A stretch of DNA of 64,000 bases from Maribacter sp. PR1 (GTDB lineage Bacteria > Bacteroidota > Bacteroidia > Flavobacteriales > Flavobacteriaceae), in assembly GCF_028464145.1 (NCBI RefSeq), contig NZ_JAQPCG010000010.1, positions 62,001 to 126,000 of the forward strand, written 5' to 3'. The notes beneath the pieces are model-generated. The model ran no database searches, was not told where the DNA came from, and worked only from the letters and a program-made list of their open reading frames with translations. Positions 38,813-46,294 of the stretch are shown here, piece after piece; positions within the stretch are counted from its first letter, which is position 1; each line of letters opens with the position of its first letter. The position numbers and the translations under genes were made by a program.

Positions 38813-39280
38813 CTACGAGTTTTGGTTAGTATTGGCTGCCATTTTTACGGCTTTTTTAATTCGGGTATAGGTCCCGCAACGGCAAATATTTCCGTTCATG
38901 GCTTTTTCAATGTCCTCATCCGATGGATTCGGGTTTTTCTTCAGCAAAGCGGAGGCCGTCATAATTTGTCCCGCCTGGCAATAGCCGCATTGTGGAACGT
39001 CTACCTCTAACCAAGCTTCTTGAACCGGATGGTCCCCGTTTTCTGATAGCCCCTCGATGGTGGTAATTTCTTGATCACCCACTGATGATACCGGTAATTG
39101 ACACGATCGGACGGCGTTGTCGCCCAAGTGTACCGTGCAGGCACCGCATTGAGCTATTCCGCAACCGTATTTTGTTCCAACCATTTGTAAATGGTCCCTA
39201 AGGACCCAAAGCATTGGTGTCGTGGGATCAACATCGATTTCATGTTGGGACCCATTGATTTTTAAAGAGAATGCTGCCAT
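38813..39280 (-). CDS. [2Fe-2S] small subunit, isoquinoline 1-oxidoreductase alpha type
   Basis: A 155-residue electron-transfer subunit with two [2Fe-2S] clusters. The ferredoxin-like N-domain has C-x4-C-x2-C in [16 protein letters not shown] plus a distant Cys in VRSC. The helical C-domain has CGYC and CRCGTYTRI. There is no signal peptide, so it would be carried across the membrane by the Tat-signalled large subunit. It is the first gene of the operon continuing to copies 2 and 1. Confidence 0.9.
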   Translation of the reverse strand: MAAFSLKINGSQHEIDVDPTTPMLWVLRDHLQMVGTKYGCGIAQCGACTVHLGDNAVRSCQLPVSSVGDQEITTIEGLSENGDHPVQEAWLEVDVPQCGYCQAGQIMTASALLKKNPNPSDEDIEKAMNGNICRCGTYTRIKKAVKMAANTNQNS

Positions 39281-39409
39281 AATTTTTATAAGTTGTTGTC
39301 CTTGTTGAAATTACAAAATATTGCTATGCAAAAGAAAAGTAAAATGGAGAAGTATAAAATAATTGATGTTTATTAACTTTAAAGCCCATGGTATGGGACA
39401 GGGAAATAA

Positions 39410-39444
39410 AAAAGTGTTACCGAAAAATACTCGGTAACACTTTT
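39410..39444 (-). terminator. Intrinsic terminator downstream of molybdenum operon
   Basis: AAAAGTGTTACCGA (39410-39423) pairs with TCGGTAACACTTTT (39431-39444) around a 7-base loop, with a T-run on the minus strand. It ends the transcript of the 42198-39469 pair, before the next operon's promoter region. Confidence 0.85.
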
Positions 39445-39468
39445 TTTAATTATAGCTACGGGACAATA

Positions 39469-41700
39469 TTATCCCACAATTTCTTTTTCAAGAATAAACG
39501 GTTGATTGTAAACACGTTTTCCGGTGGCCTTGTACATAGCGTTTGCCAATGCCCCGATTACAGGGGGTAAGGAAGGCTCCCCCAACCCTGTCGGGTCAAT
39601 TCCGTTATCTACAAAATAGGATTCTATCTGTTTGGGTGCCTCAATGTTTCGTATCAAATGATAGGAATCAAAGTTCTGTTGTTGGGGAACTCCATCTTCA
39701 AAGGTCATTTGCGAGTACGTGGCATGTCCTATCCCGTCTATGATTCCACCTTCTATTTGATTTTTGGCACTGATCGGATTTATAACGATTCCACAGTCAA
39801 CGGCACAGACCACTTTGTCCACCATGGGTTTGTTTCCTTCCATGCTCAAATCTAAAACCTGGGCTACATAGGAGTTATGGCAATAGTATGCAGAAACTCC
39901 CCTTGCTTTACCATTTCCGGAACCATCCCATTTTGCTTTTTCCTTGACCAATTTCAGTACTCCCGCATAACGTTCTGGATCATAATCGTTTTGCTCTGGA
40001 TTCCCTACAGGGTCGTTTATGGCTCTATCGAATAATTCCAAACGGAAATCTATAGGATCTTTACCGGCCAATTCGGCTACCTCGTCCATAAAGGACTGTT
40101 CTGCACCGGCCATAAAGTTAGACCTCGGCGCTCTCCATGCTCCTGTAGTAATTTTGGTTTGTAAACTTGTTTTTTCAGCCAAATAATTATCTACCGCACC
40201 GGCAGGGAACCTATTTTCAAAAACCAAGTCATCATTTGTTCCAGCTCCTTTTACAGACCAGGCTATGAGATTGTTATCCTTATCCAAACCAGCTTTGAAC
40301 TTCACTTTATAGGCTGGCCGATAAGTGCCTTGTGTCATATCGTCCTCCCGGGAATACACCAATTTAATTGGAGCTTGTGCTTTTTTAGAAATAACGGCGG
40401 CCTCAACACCAAAATGTCCATATAGCCTACGACCAAAGCCACCTCCCATACGGGTCATTCCAACATCAATGTTATCAATGGACATATCCAATACAGAGGA
40501 TAGTGTCTTTTCCAAAAATTCCGGTGTCTGAATAGGTCCTTTTACTTCGGCCTTATCTGCGGTTACATGGGCATAAAAGTTCATCGGTTCCATCGTATTA
40601 TGTGCTAGGAACGGTGCACTGTAAGTACGCTCAATAACTTTAGCGGCACTCTTAAAAGCTTGGTTGAAATCACCATCACTTCGCGCAGGTGCTTCGACCG
40701 GTGCATCTAAAAGTTTGGCCAAATCATCTTCATAGGAGGAGGTACTTTCTAAATCCGATGGACCTTCCCATTCCACTTTCAAAGCTTTTTTAGCTTGCAT
40801 ACATTGCCATGTGCTTTCGCCAACAATAGCCACTAATTGAGCAATTCCGCCACCATCCGACCATTGTTTTTCAACTCCTTCTGGGTAGACATCTACAGGG
40901 AAAACATCTTTTATTCCAGGCATGGACTTAACGGATTCCGCATCCATAGATTTATAGGAAAGTCCGAATGCGGGTGGATGAACTATCATGGCGGTTAGCA
41001 TTCCCTCCTCTTGGACATCTATGCCAAATAGGGGCTTACCGGTCACAATTTTTGGACCATCCACGTTGAGTCTATCGGTACCTATAATGGTAAAATCCTT
41101 GATACCTTTCAATTCTACCTCTTCGGGAACTTCAATATTTTCTGGTGGGTCGTCTGGTGACGAAACACCGACCGCAGCGGATGCCAATTCTCCATAACCG
41201 GCGGACTTGTTGCTGGCTTCGTGGTACAGCATTCCGTTTGATGTAGTAATTTCTTCTTCTGGGACTTCCCATGCTTTAGCCGCAGCTTGTTTCAGCATTT
41301 TTCTCGCAGTTGCACCTGCCATTCTCAATCCTTCCCAACCCGCTCTAATGGATTGGCTACCACCAGCCAGCTGGCGTTGGAATACATCTAAATTTAGCGG
41401 CGCCTGTTCAACGATGACATTTTTCCAATCCACATCTAATTCATCCGCTACGATCATGGGCATGGCAGTTTTTACGTTCTGCCCTATTTCCGGATTTGGT
41501 GACATAATAGTGACCATCCCATTATCTCCGATTTTTAAGAATCCATTAATGTCGAACCATTCCTTGGGAAGGCTGTTTACTTCCTCAGGTGTCATTTTAC
41601 AGGAAGCGAGCCAGCTAAAACCAACCATCATTCCACCTCCGGCGAGTGCCGAAGTTCTAATAAAAGAGCGTCTTCCTATTTTTGTTTTTACAAGTGTCAT
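39469..41700 (-). CDS. Molybdopterin-binding large subunit, isoquinoline 1-oxidoreductase beta type (copy 3)
   Basis: A 743-residue large subunit with Tat signal (IGRRSFIR, Arg10-Arg11), lipobox-like WLASC with C34, TRMGGGFGRRLYGHFGVE and GLGEPSLPPV. It is paired with its own small subunit at 41731, 30 bases upstream. All three large subunits have the Cys at the same residue 34, which argues that lipidation or a structural role is real. Confidence 0.88.
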   Translation of the reverse strand: MTLVKTKIGRRSFIRTSALAGGGMMVGFSWLASCKMTPEEVNSLPKEWFDINGFLKIGDNGMVTIMSPNPEIGQNVKTAMPMIVADELDVDWKNVIVEQAPLNLDVFQRQLAGGSQSIRAGWEGLRMAGATARKMLKQAAAKAWEVPEEEITTSNGMLYHEASNKSAGYGELASAAVGVSSPDDPPENIEVPEEVELKGIKDFTIIGTDRLNVDGPKIVTGKPLFGIDVQEEGMLTAMIVHPPAFGLSYKSMDAESVKSMPGIKDVFPVDVYPEGVEKQWSDGGGIAQLVAIVGESTWQCMQAKKALKVEWEGPSDLESTSSYEDDLAKLLDAPVEAPARSDGDFNQAFKSAAKVIERTYSAPFLAHNTMEPMNFYAHVTADKAEVKGPIQTPEFLEKTLSSVLDMSIDNIDVGMTRMGGGFGRRLYGHFGVEAAVISKKAQAPIKLVYSREDDMTQGTYRPAYKVKFKAGLDKDNNLIAWSVKGAGTNDDLVFENRFPAGAVDNYLAEKTSLQTKITTGAWRAPRSNFMAGAEQSFMDEVAELAGKDPIDFRLELFDRAINDPVGNPEQNDYDPERYAGVLKLVKEKAKWDGSGNGKARGVSAYYCHNSYVAQVLDLSMEGNKPMVDKVVCAVDCGIVINPISAKNQIEGGIIDGIGHATYSQMTFEDGVPQQQNFDSYHLIRNIEAPKQIESYFVDNGIDPTGLGEPSLPPVIGALANAMYKATGKRVYNQPFILEKEIVG

Positions 41701-41730
41701 TTCTTTGAATTTTAAGGTGCTTGGTAAGTT

Positions 41731-42198
41731 TTATGCGTTTTCAGTTGCAGTAGCAGCTGTTTTTATAGCCTTTTTTATACGAGTGTATGTGCCACATCTA
41801 CAAATATTGCCATTCATTGCAGCTTCTATTTCGGCATCTGAAGGGGAAGGATTGCGTTTTAAAAGTGCGCTGGCACTCATGATTTGACCGGCTTGGCAAT
41901 AGCCACATTGAGGTACATCCACTTCTAGCCAAGCTTGTTGTACGGGATGCTCCCCATTTTCCGAAAGGCCTTCAATGGTCGTTATTTCTTGATCACCTAC
42001 GGAAGATACCGGTATTTGGCAAGAACGAACGGCATTGTCTCCAAGGTGGACCGTACAGGCTCCGCATTGTGCAATACCACAACCATATTTAGTACCAACA
42101 AGTTTGAGGTGGTCTCTAAGCACCCAAAGCATAGGTGTGTTATCGTCCACATCTACCACTTGGGTATTTCCATTTATTTTTAAGCTGAATTTTGACAT
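41731..42198 (-). CDS. [2Fe-2S] small subunit, isoquinoline 1-oxidoreductase alpha type (second)
   Basis: A 155-residue paralogue of the small subunit at 38813, with the same eight cluster cysteines ([14 protein letters not shown]..., [13 protein letters not shown]). The ATG at 42198 is preferred over 42228, since it aligns with the start of the paralogue (FSLKING). First gene of the operon with copy 3; divergent from the Rrf2 gene at 42463. Confidence 0.9.
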   Translation of the reverse strand: MSKFSLKINGNTQVVDVDDNTPMLWVLRDHLKLVGTKYGCGIAQCGACTVHLGDNAVRSCQIPVSSVGDQEITTIEGLSENGEHPVQQAWLEVDVPQCGYCQAGQIMSASALLKRNPSPSDAEIEAAMNGNICRCGTYTRIKKAIKTAATATENA

Positions 42199-42462
42199 AA
42201 TTAGTTTGTTTAGAATCGGATGCTTCAAGTTAAGAAATAAAGGGATGTAATGGAATAGCGTTTAGAAATATTAACATTATTTATCAATTTAACGTTATCC
42301 GTTCAAAAGTTGTAAATCCTTAATGTGGTTTTGTATAGGGATATTTAGCCAATCCAGTTTTTAAATTGGACGGTTAAATGCAAAGGTTTTTTTGATTTTT
42401 ACAATCAAATTACAGGAAAGAGTTTCGTTTAGGAACCCCTTATTTTTAATTATCTTAGCAGT

Positions 42463-42891
42463 ATGCTTTCTAAAAAGACAAAATATGGGTTAAAGGCACT
42501 GGCATATCTTGGATATCAGAAGGACAGGAAGCCTGTTCAGATTTCGGAGATTGCCGAACATGAAAATATTTCCCAAAAGTTTTTGGAAAGTATATTATTG
42601 AGTTTGCGTAAATCCGGTTTTTTGAGCTCCAAAAAAGGAAAGGGTGGGGGATACTATCTTCTAAAAGAACCAAACGAAATATACATGACCGATGTCATGC
42701 GTGTTTTGGAAGGTCCCATTGCCATGGTTCCCTGCGTAAGTCTCAATTTCTACGAAAGCTGTGAAGACTGTCCCGACGAGAAAAGTTGTTCCGTACATAA
42801 ACTCATGTTACAGGTTAGGGATAGTGCTTTGGAAGTTTACCGTAATAATACCCTTCAGGATATTCTTTGTGATAAAGAATTAAAGAAATAA
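42463..42891 (+). CDS. Rrf2-family transcriptional regulator
   Basis: A 142-residue Rrf2 regulator. The winged helix-turn-helix is at residues 1-65 (LSKKTKYGLKALAYLGYQ; QISEIAEHENISQKFLE). Four cysteines follow (C91, C100, C103, C109; in CVSLNFYESCEDCPDEKSC), a possible Fe-S or metal site whose spacing differs from that of IscR. It lies just upstream of the sulfate-assimilation operon, and near-identical palindromes at 42956, 43036 and 46228 may be its targets. A CymR- or IscR-like role in sulfur or redox control is inferred. It is also divergent from the molybdenum operon. A TATCTTAG box close to the ATG suggests a very short leader. Confidence 0.87.
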   Translation: MLSKKTKYGLKALAYLGYQKDRKPVQISEIAEHENISQKFLESILLSLRKSGFLSSKKGKGGGYYLLKEPNEIYMTDVMRVLEGPIAMVPCVSLNFYESCEDCPDEKSCSVHKLMLQVRDSALEVYRNNTLQDILCDKELKK

Positions 42892-42955
42892 AGAAACCTG
42901 TCTTTGGGATTCCGCTGTTGATAAATTCTCATTTTGACCCTCTATTTGTTAATAA

Positions 42956-42975
42956 TCTACTAAATCTATAGGGTA
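42956..42975 (+). promoter_or_regulatory. Candidate Rrf2-type operator 1
   Basis: TCTACTAAATCTATAGGGTA shares 17 of 20 bases with the site at 43036, exactly 80 bases downstream, and 16 of 20 with the site at 46228. The core is an imperfect palindrome (CTA...TAG). It lies between the Rrf2 gene and the sulfur operon. Binding by the Rrf2 protein is inference. Confidence 0.55.
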
Positions 42976-43035
42976 ATTCTATTTTTTTGGTGTTTCGTTA
43001 GTCTAAGAATAAAATTATATTCTATTTTTGAAAAC

Positions 43036-43055
43036 TCTACTAAATAAGTAGGGTA
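43036..43055 (+). promoter_or_regulatory. Candidate Rrf2-type operator 2 at the sulfur operon promoter
   Basis: TCTACTAAATAAGTAGGGTA has the palindrome CTAC-TAAATAA-GTAG. It starts 5 bases after a -7-like TATTTTTG (43023-43030), so a bound protein would sit over the likely transcription start, and ends 19 bases before the first gene. That arrangement fits repression. Confidence 0.6.
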
Positions 43056-43074
43056 TTAAATATAGGAATAAAGG

Positions 43075-43338
43075 ATGATAGCAGATCAACTTATTTTAGA
43101 TAAGAAAACCAAAAAGGCTAGTTATTCGGAGGACAGGAAGTCTGAAAGACCAATTAGAAGTGTGGCAAAAGCATTCAGTTGGAGGGTTATCGGTACGCTG
43201 GATACCTTGTTAATATCCTATTTGCTTACAGGAAAGATTTCAATAGCAGCCTCCATAGCCTCCATCGATTTTGTAACGAAAATGATACTCTATTTTTTTC
43301 ATGAAAGGTTTTGGAATTTAATAAAATGGGGAAGATAA
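43075..43338 (+). CDS. DUF2061 membrane protein
   Basis: An 87-residue protein with the DUF2061 signature (RSVAKAFSWRVIGTLDTLLIS, then a second helix TKMILYFFHERFWN). It has two predicted membrane helices. DUF2061 genes commonly sit next to cysD/cysN. Its first position in the sulfate operon, right after an operator, suggests a role in sulfate uptake or sulfur metabolism, but no activity is known to me. Confidence 0.8.
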   Translation: MIADQLILDKKTKKASYSEDRKSERPIRSVAKAFSWRVIGTLDTLLISYLLTGKISIAASIASIDFVTKMILYFFHERFWNLIKWGR

Positions 43339-43348
43339 ATTTTTAAAT

Positions 43349-43972
43349 ATGGCATTATCAGCGTCACAAGTACAGCAATTAAATTCCCAATTTAAGGGGA
43401 TTCCACCAGCGGAAATTATTTCGTGGGCCGTTAAGCATGGAAATACCCCCGTAGTAACGACGAACTTTAGGCCTTATGAAGTGGCTATTTTGCATGCGGT
43501 TTCCCAAGTAAGCCAAGACATTCCGGTAATTTGGTGTGATACGGGATATAACACCCCAAAAACGTACAAGCATGCGGAGGAGCTTATAGAAAGGTTAAAG
43601 TTGAACATTAAACTATATGTTCCAAAACAGACCTCCGCCCATAGGGATGCGGTAATGGGAATTCCTCAAATCGATGATCCCCGTCATGAGGAATTTACCA
43701 AGCAGGTAAAATTAGAGCCTTTTTCCAGAGCAATGAATGAGTTTAAGCCCGATGTGTGGTTTACGAACCTTCGTAAAGGTCAGACGGCATTGCGTGACAG
43801 TTTGGATATTTTAAGTTTAAGCAAGGATGGAGTCTTAAAAGTAAGTCCTTTCTATCATTACAGTGATACCCAATTAGATACCTATTTAAGGAAGTTTGAA
43901 CTTCCCAATGAGTACAACTATTTTGATCCCACCAAGGTTTTGGCTAACCGGGAGTGCGGATTACATACATAA
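43349..43972 (+). CDS. cysH: Phosphoadenylyl/adenylyl-sulfate reductase
   Basis: A 207-residue reductase of activated sulfate to sulfite. The catalytic tail ECGLHT is present, along with VIWCDTGYNTPKTY in the PP-loop region. The CC...CxxC iron-sulfur cysteines typical of bacterial APS reductases are absent, so either it uses PAPS or it is a cluster-less APS form. No APS kinase (CysC) is seen in the window, and the CysN here is not fused to one. It lies 10 bases from DUF2061 and 9 from cysD. Confidence 0.88.
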   Translation: MALSASQVQQLNSQFKGIPPAEIISWAVKHGNTPVVTTNFRPYEVAILHAVSQVSQDIPVIWCDTGYNTPKTYKHAEELIERLKLNIKLYVPKQTSAHRDAVMGIPQIDDPRHEEFTKQVKLEPFSRAMNEFKPDVWFTNLRKGQTALRDSLDILSLSKDGVLKVSPFYHYSDTQLDTYLRKFELPNEYNYFDPTKVLANRECGLHT

Positions 43973-43981
43973 AAATTACGC

Positions 43982-44920
43982 ATGGAATTAAAAGAATTAG
44001 AAGTACCAACAAAACTGGGTGAAAGCACTGCCCACATCAATGCCTTGGAAAATGAGGCGATTTATATTATCCGGGAGGTTGCTGCACAGTTTGAAAAGCC
44101 AGTATTGCTATTTTCAGGAGGAAAGGATTCTATTACCTTGGTTAGGTTAGCTCAGAAGGCTTTTTGGCCTGCAAAGATTCCTTTTCCGCTAATGCACATA
44201 GATACCGGGCATAATTTTCCGGAAACTATAGCATTTAGGGATAGGTTGGTAAAAGAATTAGGATTGGAATTGATTGTGCGCAACGTACAGGATTCCATAG
44301 ACCAAGGAAAAGTAAAGGAGGAGTCGGGAAGGTATTCCAGTAGGAATAGTTTACAAACAACTACGCTATTGGATGCCATAGAGGAATTTAAGTTTGATGC
44401 CTGTATTGGTGGAGCGCGCAGGGATGAGGAAAAAGCCCGTGCCAAAGAGCGTATCTTTTCCGTACGGGATGACTTTGGACAGTGGGATGAGCGTAACCAG
44501 CGCCCTGAGTTGTTCGATATGTTGAACGGACAGATTGAATTGGGACAGAATGTTCGTGTATTTCCTATTTCCAATTGGACAGAGCTTGACGTTTGGTCCT
44601 ACATCAAGGAAGAGGAAATTGAGATTCCCTCCATATACTTTGCCCATAAACGTAAAACGTTCTTGAGAGATGGAATGATATGGTCGGCCGAGGACGGAAT
44701 CGTTTTTAGGGAGGAAGAAGAGGTTGTTGAGGAACGTCTGGTCCGATTTAGAACTGTAGGGGATATGTCCTGTACAGCTGCCGTACTTTCCGATGCAACT
44801 AGTATTGATAAAGTAGTAGCGGAAATTAGGGATTCGTCCATTTCTGAACGTGGAGCAAGAATTGATGATAAGCGGTCCGAAGCGGCTATGGAAAAAAGAA
44901 AACAACAAGGATACTTTTAA
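43982..44920 (+). CDS. cysD: Sulfate adenylyltransferase subunit 2
   Basis: A 312-residue ATP sulfurylase small subunit, making APS from sulfate and ATP with CysN. PP-loop LLFSGGKDSITL is at about residues 42-53; GGARRDEEKARAKERIFS and a C-terminal FRTVGDMSCTAAV segment are signatures of the family. Full length. It lies 11 bases ahead of cysN in the same operon. Confidence 0.95.
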   Translation: MELKELEVPTKLGESTAHINALENEAIYIIREVAAQFEKPVLLFSGGKDSITLVRLAQKAFWPAKIPFPLMHIDTGHNFPETIAFRDRLVKELGLELIVRNVQDSIDQGKVKEESGRYSSRNSLQTTTLLDAIEEFKFDACIGGARRDEEKARAKERIFSVRDDFGQWDERNQRPELFDMLNGQIELGQNVRVFPISNWTELDVWSYIKEEEIEIPSIYFAHKRKTFLRDGMIWSAEDGIVFREEEEVVEERLVRFRTVGDMSCTAAVLSDATSIDKVVAEIRDSSISERGARIDDKRSEAAMEKRKQQGYF

Positions 44921-44931
44921 TAAACAGAAAA

Positions 44932-46179
44932 ATGGAAGTACTAAAAATAGCAACAGCAGGTAGTGTGGATGATGGTAAGAGTACCTTGATTGGAAGAATA
45001 CTTTACGATACAAAATCCTTGACTTCGGATAAGTTGGAGGCCATTGAGAAAACAAGTAAACAGAAAGGATACGATTATTTGGATTTTTCCTTGGCTACGG
45101 ATGGTTTAGTTGCGGAGCGAGAGCAGGGAATCACCATTGATGTGGCGCACATTTACTTTTCTACGGCAAAGAAAAGCTATATCATAGCAGATACTCCAGG
45201 TCATGTGGAGTATACGCGTAATATGGTTACGGGAGCCTCGACTTCCCAAGCGGCCATTATACTGATTGATGCCCGTAAAGGTGTTATAGAACAGACCAAT
45301 CGACACTTTTTCATCAATAATTTATTGCGAATTAAAGAGGTAGTCGTGGCTATAAATAAAATGGACTTGGTTGATTTTTCCGAAGAACGATATAATGAAA
45401 TTAAAGCGGATTTTGAAAAGTTAATGGATAAACGGGATTATGCAGATCAGAAAATTACGTTTGTTCCGGTTAGTGCACTGAAGGGAGATAATGTGGTAAA
45501 TAAATCCGAAAATACACCATGGTATAAAGGTGAAACCTTATTGGAACATTTGGAAGGACTAGATCTTGCTGCGGTTTCCAATGTAGGTACACCTCGTTTT
45601 CCGGTACAATATGTGATACGGCCAAAAACAGAAGAACATCATGATTTTCGAGGTTTTGCCGGTAAGGTATATGGTGGCGAACTTAGTGTAGGGGATGAGG
45701 TAATTGCCCTGCCTTCCCAGACCCGTTCCAAAATCAAGGAAATTTATGTGTACGATAAAAAATACAAAACAGCTTCAAGGAGGTCTTCTGTTACCATCAC
45801 CTTAGAAGACGAAATTAATCTGAGCAGGGGGGATATGTTGGTTAAAGCAAATGACCTACCCACAATCGAAAAGCAATTTACCGCTACCATTTCTTGGATG
45901 GACTCAAAACCATTGTCAGCTGGTAATAAATATGTTGTGCAGCATGGTGTTAACAAGGTATTGGCGAAAGTGAATCAAGTTCATCATAAAATAGCCCCGG
46001 ACTATTCGGGAGTGGACAAGGAAGCTGAGAACTTAGGTATGAATGATATTGCCGAGGTAAGCTTCAGATTGAATAAGCCTATTTTTTATGACAAGTTCAA
46101 GAATCATAGAACCAACGGTTCTTTTATATTGATCGATACACAATCCAATAGCACGGTGGGTGCTGGATTTATAAGTTAA
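44932..46179 (+). CDS. cysN: Sulfate adenylyltransferase subunit 1 (GTPase)
   Basis: A 415-residue GTPase that drives the CysD reaction. P-loop GSVDDGKSTLIGR, switch motif DTPGHVEYTRNMVTGAS and NKMDLV are all intact. The length fits plain CysN without a fused APS kinase (CysNC would be about 600 residues or more). It is followed by a 115-base gap with a third operator-like site before the sulfite reductase gene. Confidence 0.95.
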   Translation: MEVLKIATAGSVDDGKSTLIGRILYDTKSLTSDKLEAIEKTSKQKGYDYLDFSLATDGLVAEREQGITIDVAHIYFSTAKKSYIIADTPGHVEYTRNMVTGASTSQAAIILIDARKGVIEQTNRHFFINNLLRIKEVVVAINKMDLVDFSEERYNEIKADFEKLMDKRDYADQKITFVPVSALKGDNVVNKSENTPWYKGETLLEHLEGLDLAAVSNVGTPRFPVQYVIRPKTEEHHDFRGFAGKVYGGELSVGDEVIALPSQTRSKIKEIYVYDKKYKTASRRSSVTITLEDEINLSRGDMLVKANDLPTIEKQFTATISWMDSKPLSAGNKYVVQHGVNKVLAKVNQVHHKIAPDYSGVDKEAENLGMNDIAEVSFRLNKPIFYDKFKNHRTNGSFILIDTQSNSTVGAGFIS

Positions 46180-46227
46180 AATATAGAGTAGGCTAAATGT
46201 AGAACGGTGGAATACTTTGCTATTTAA

Positions 46228-46247
46228 TATATGAAATCTATAGGATA
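46228..46247 (+). promoter_or_regulatory. Candidate Rrf2-type operator 3 before the sulfite reductase gene
   Basis: TATATGAAATCTATAGGATA matches operator 1 at 16 of 20 positions, including an unbroken AAATCTATAGG core. It ends 47 bases before the start of the reductase gene, where the gap leaves room for an internal promoter. Confidence 0.5.
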
Positions 46248-46294
46248 AATAGAATAAAATAGAAAAGTCTATTCAAATTAAATACGAATAATAG

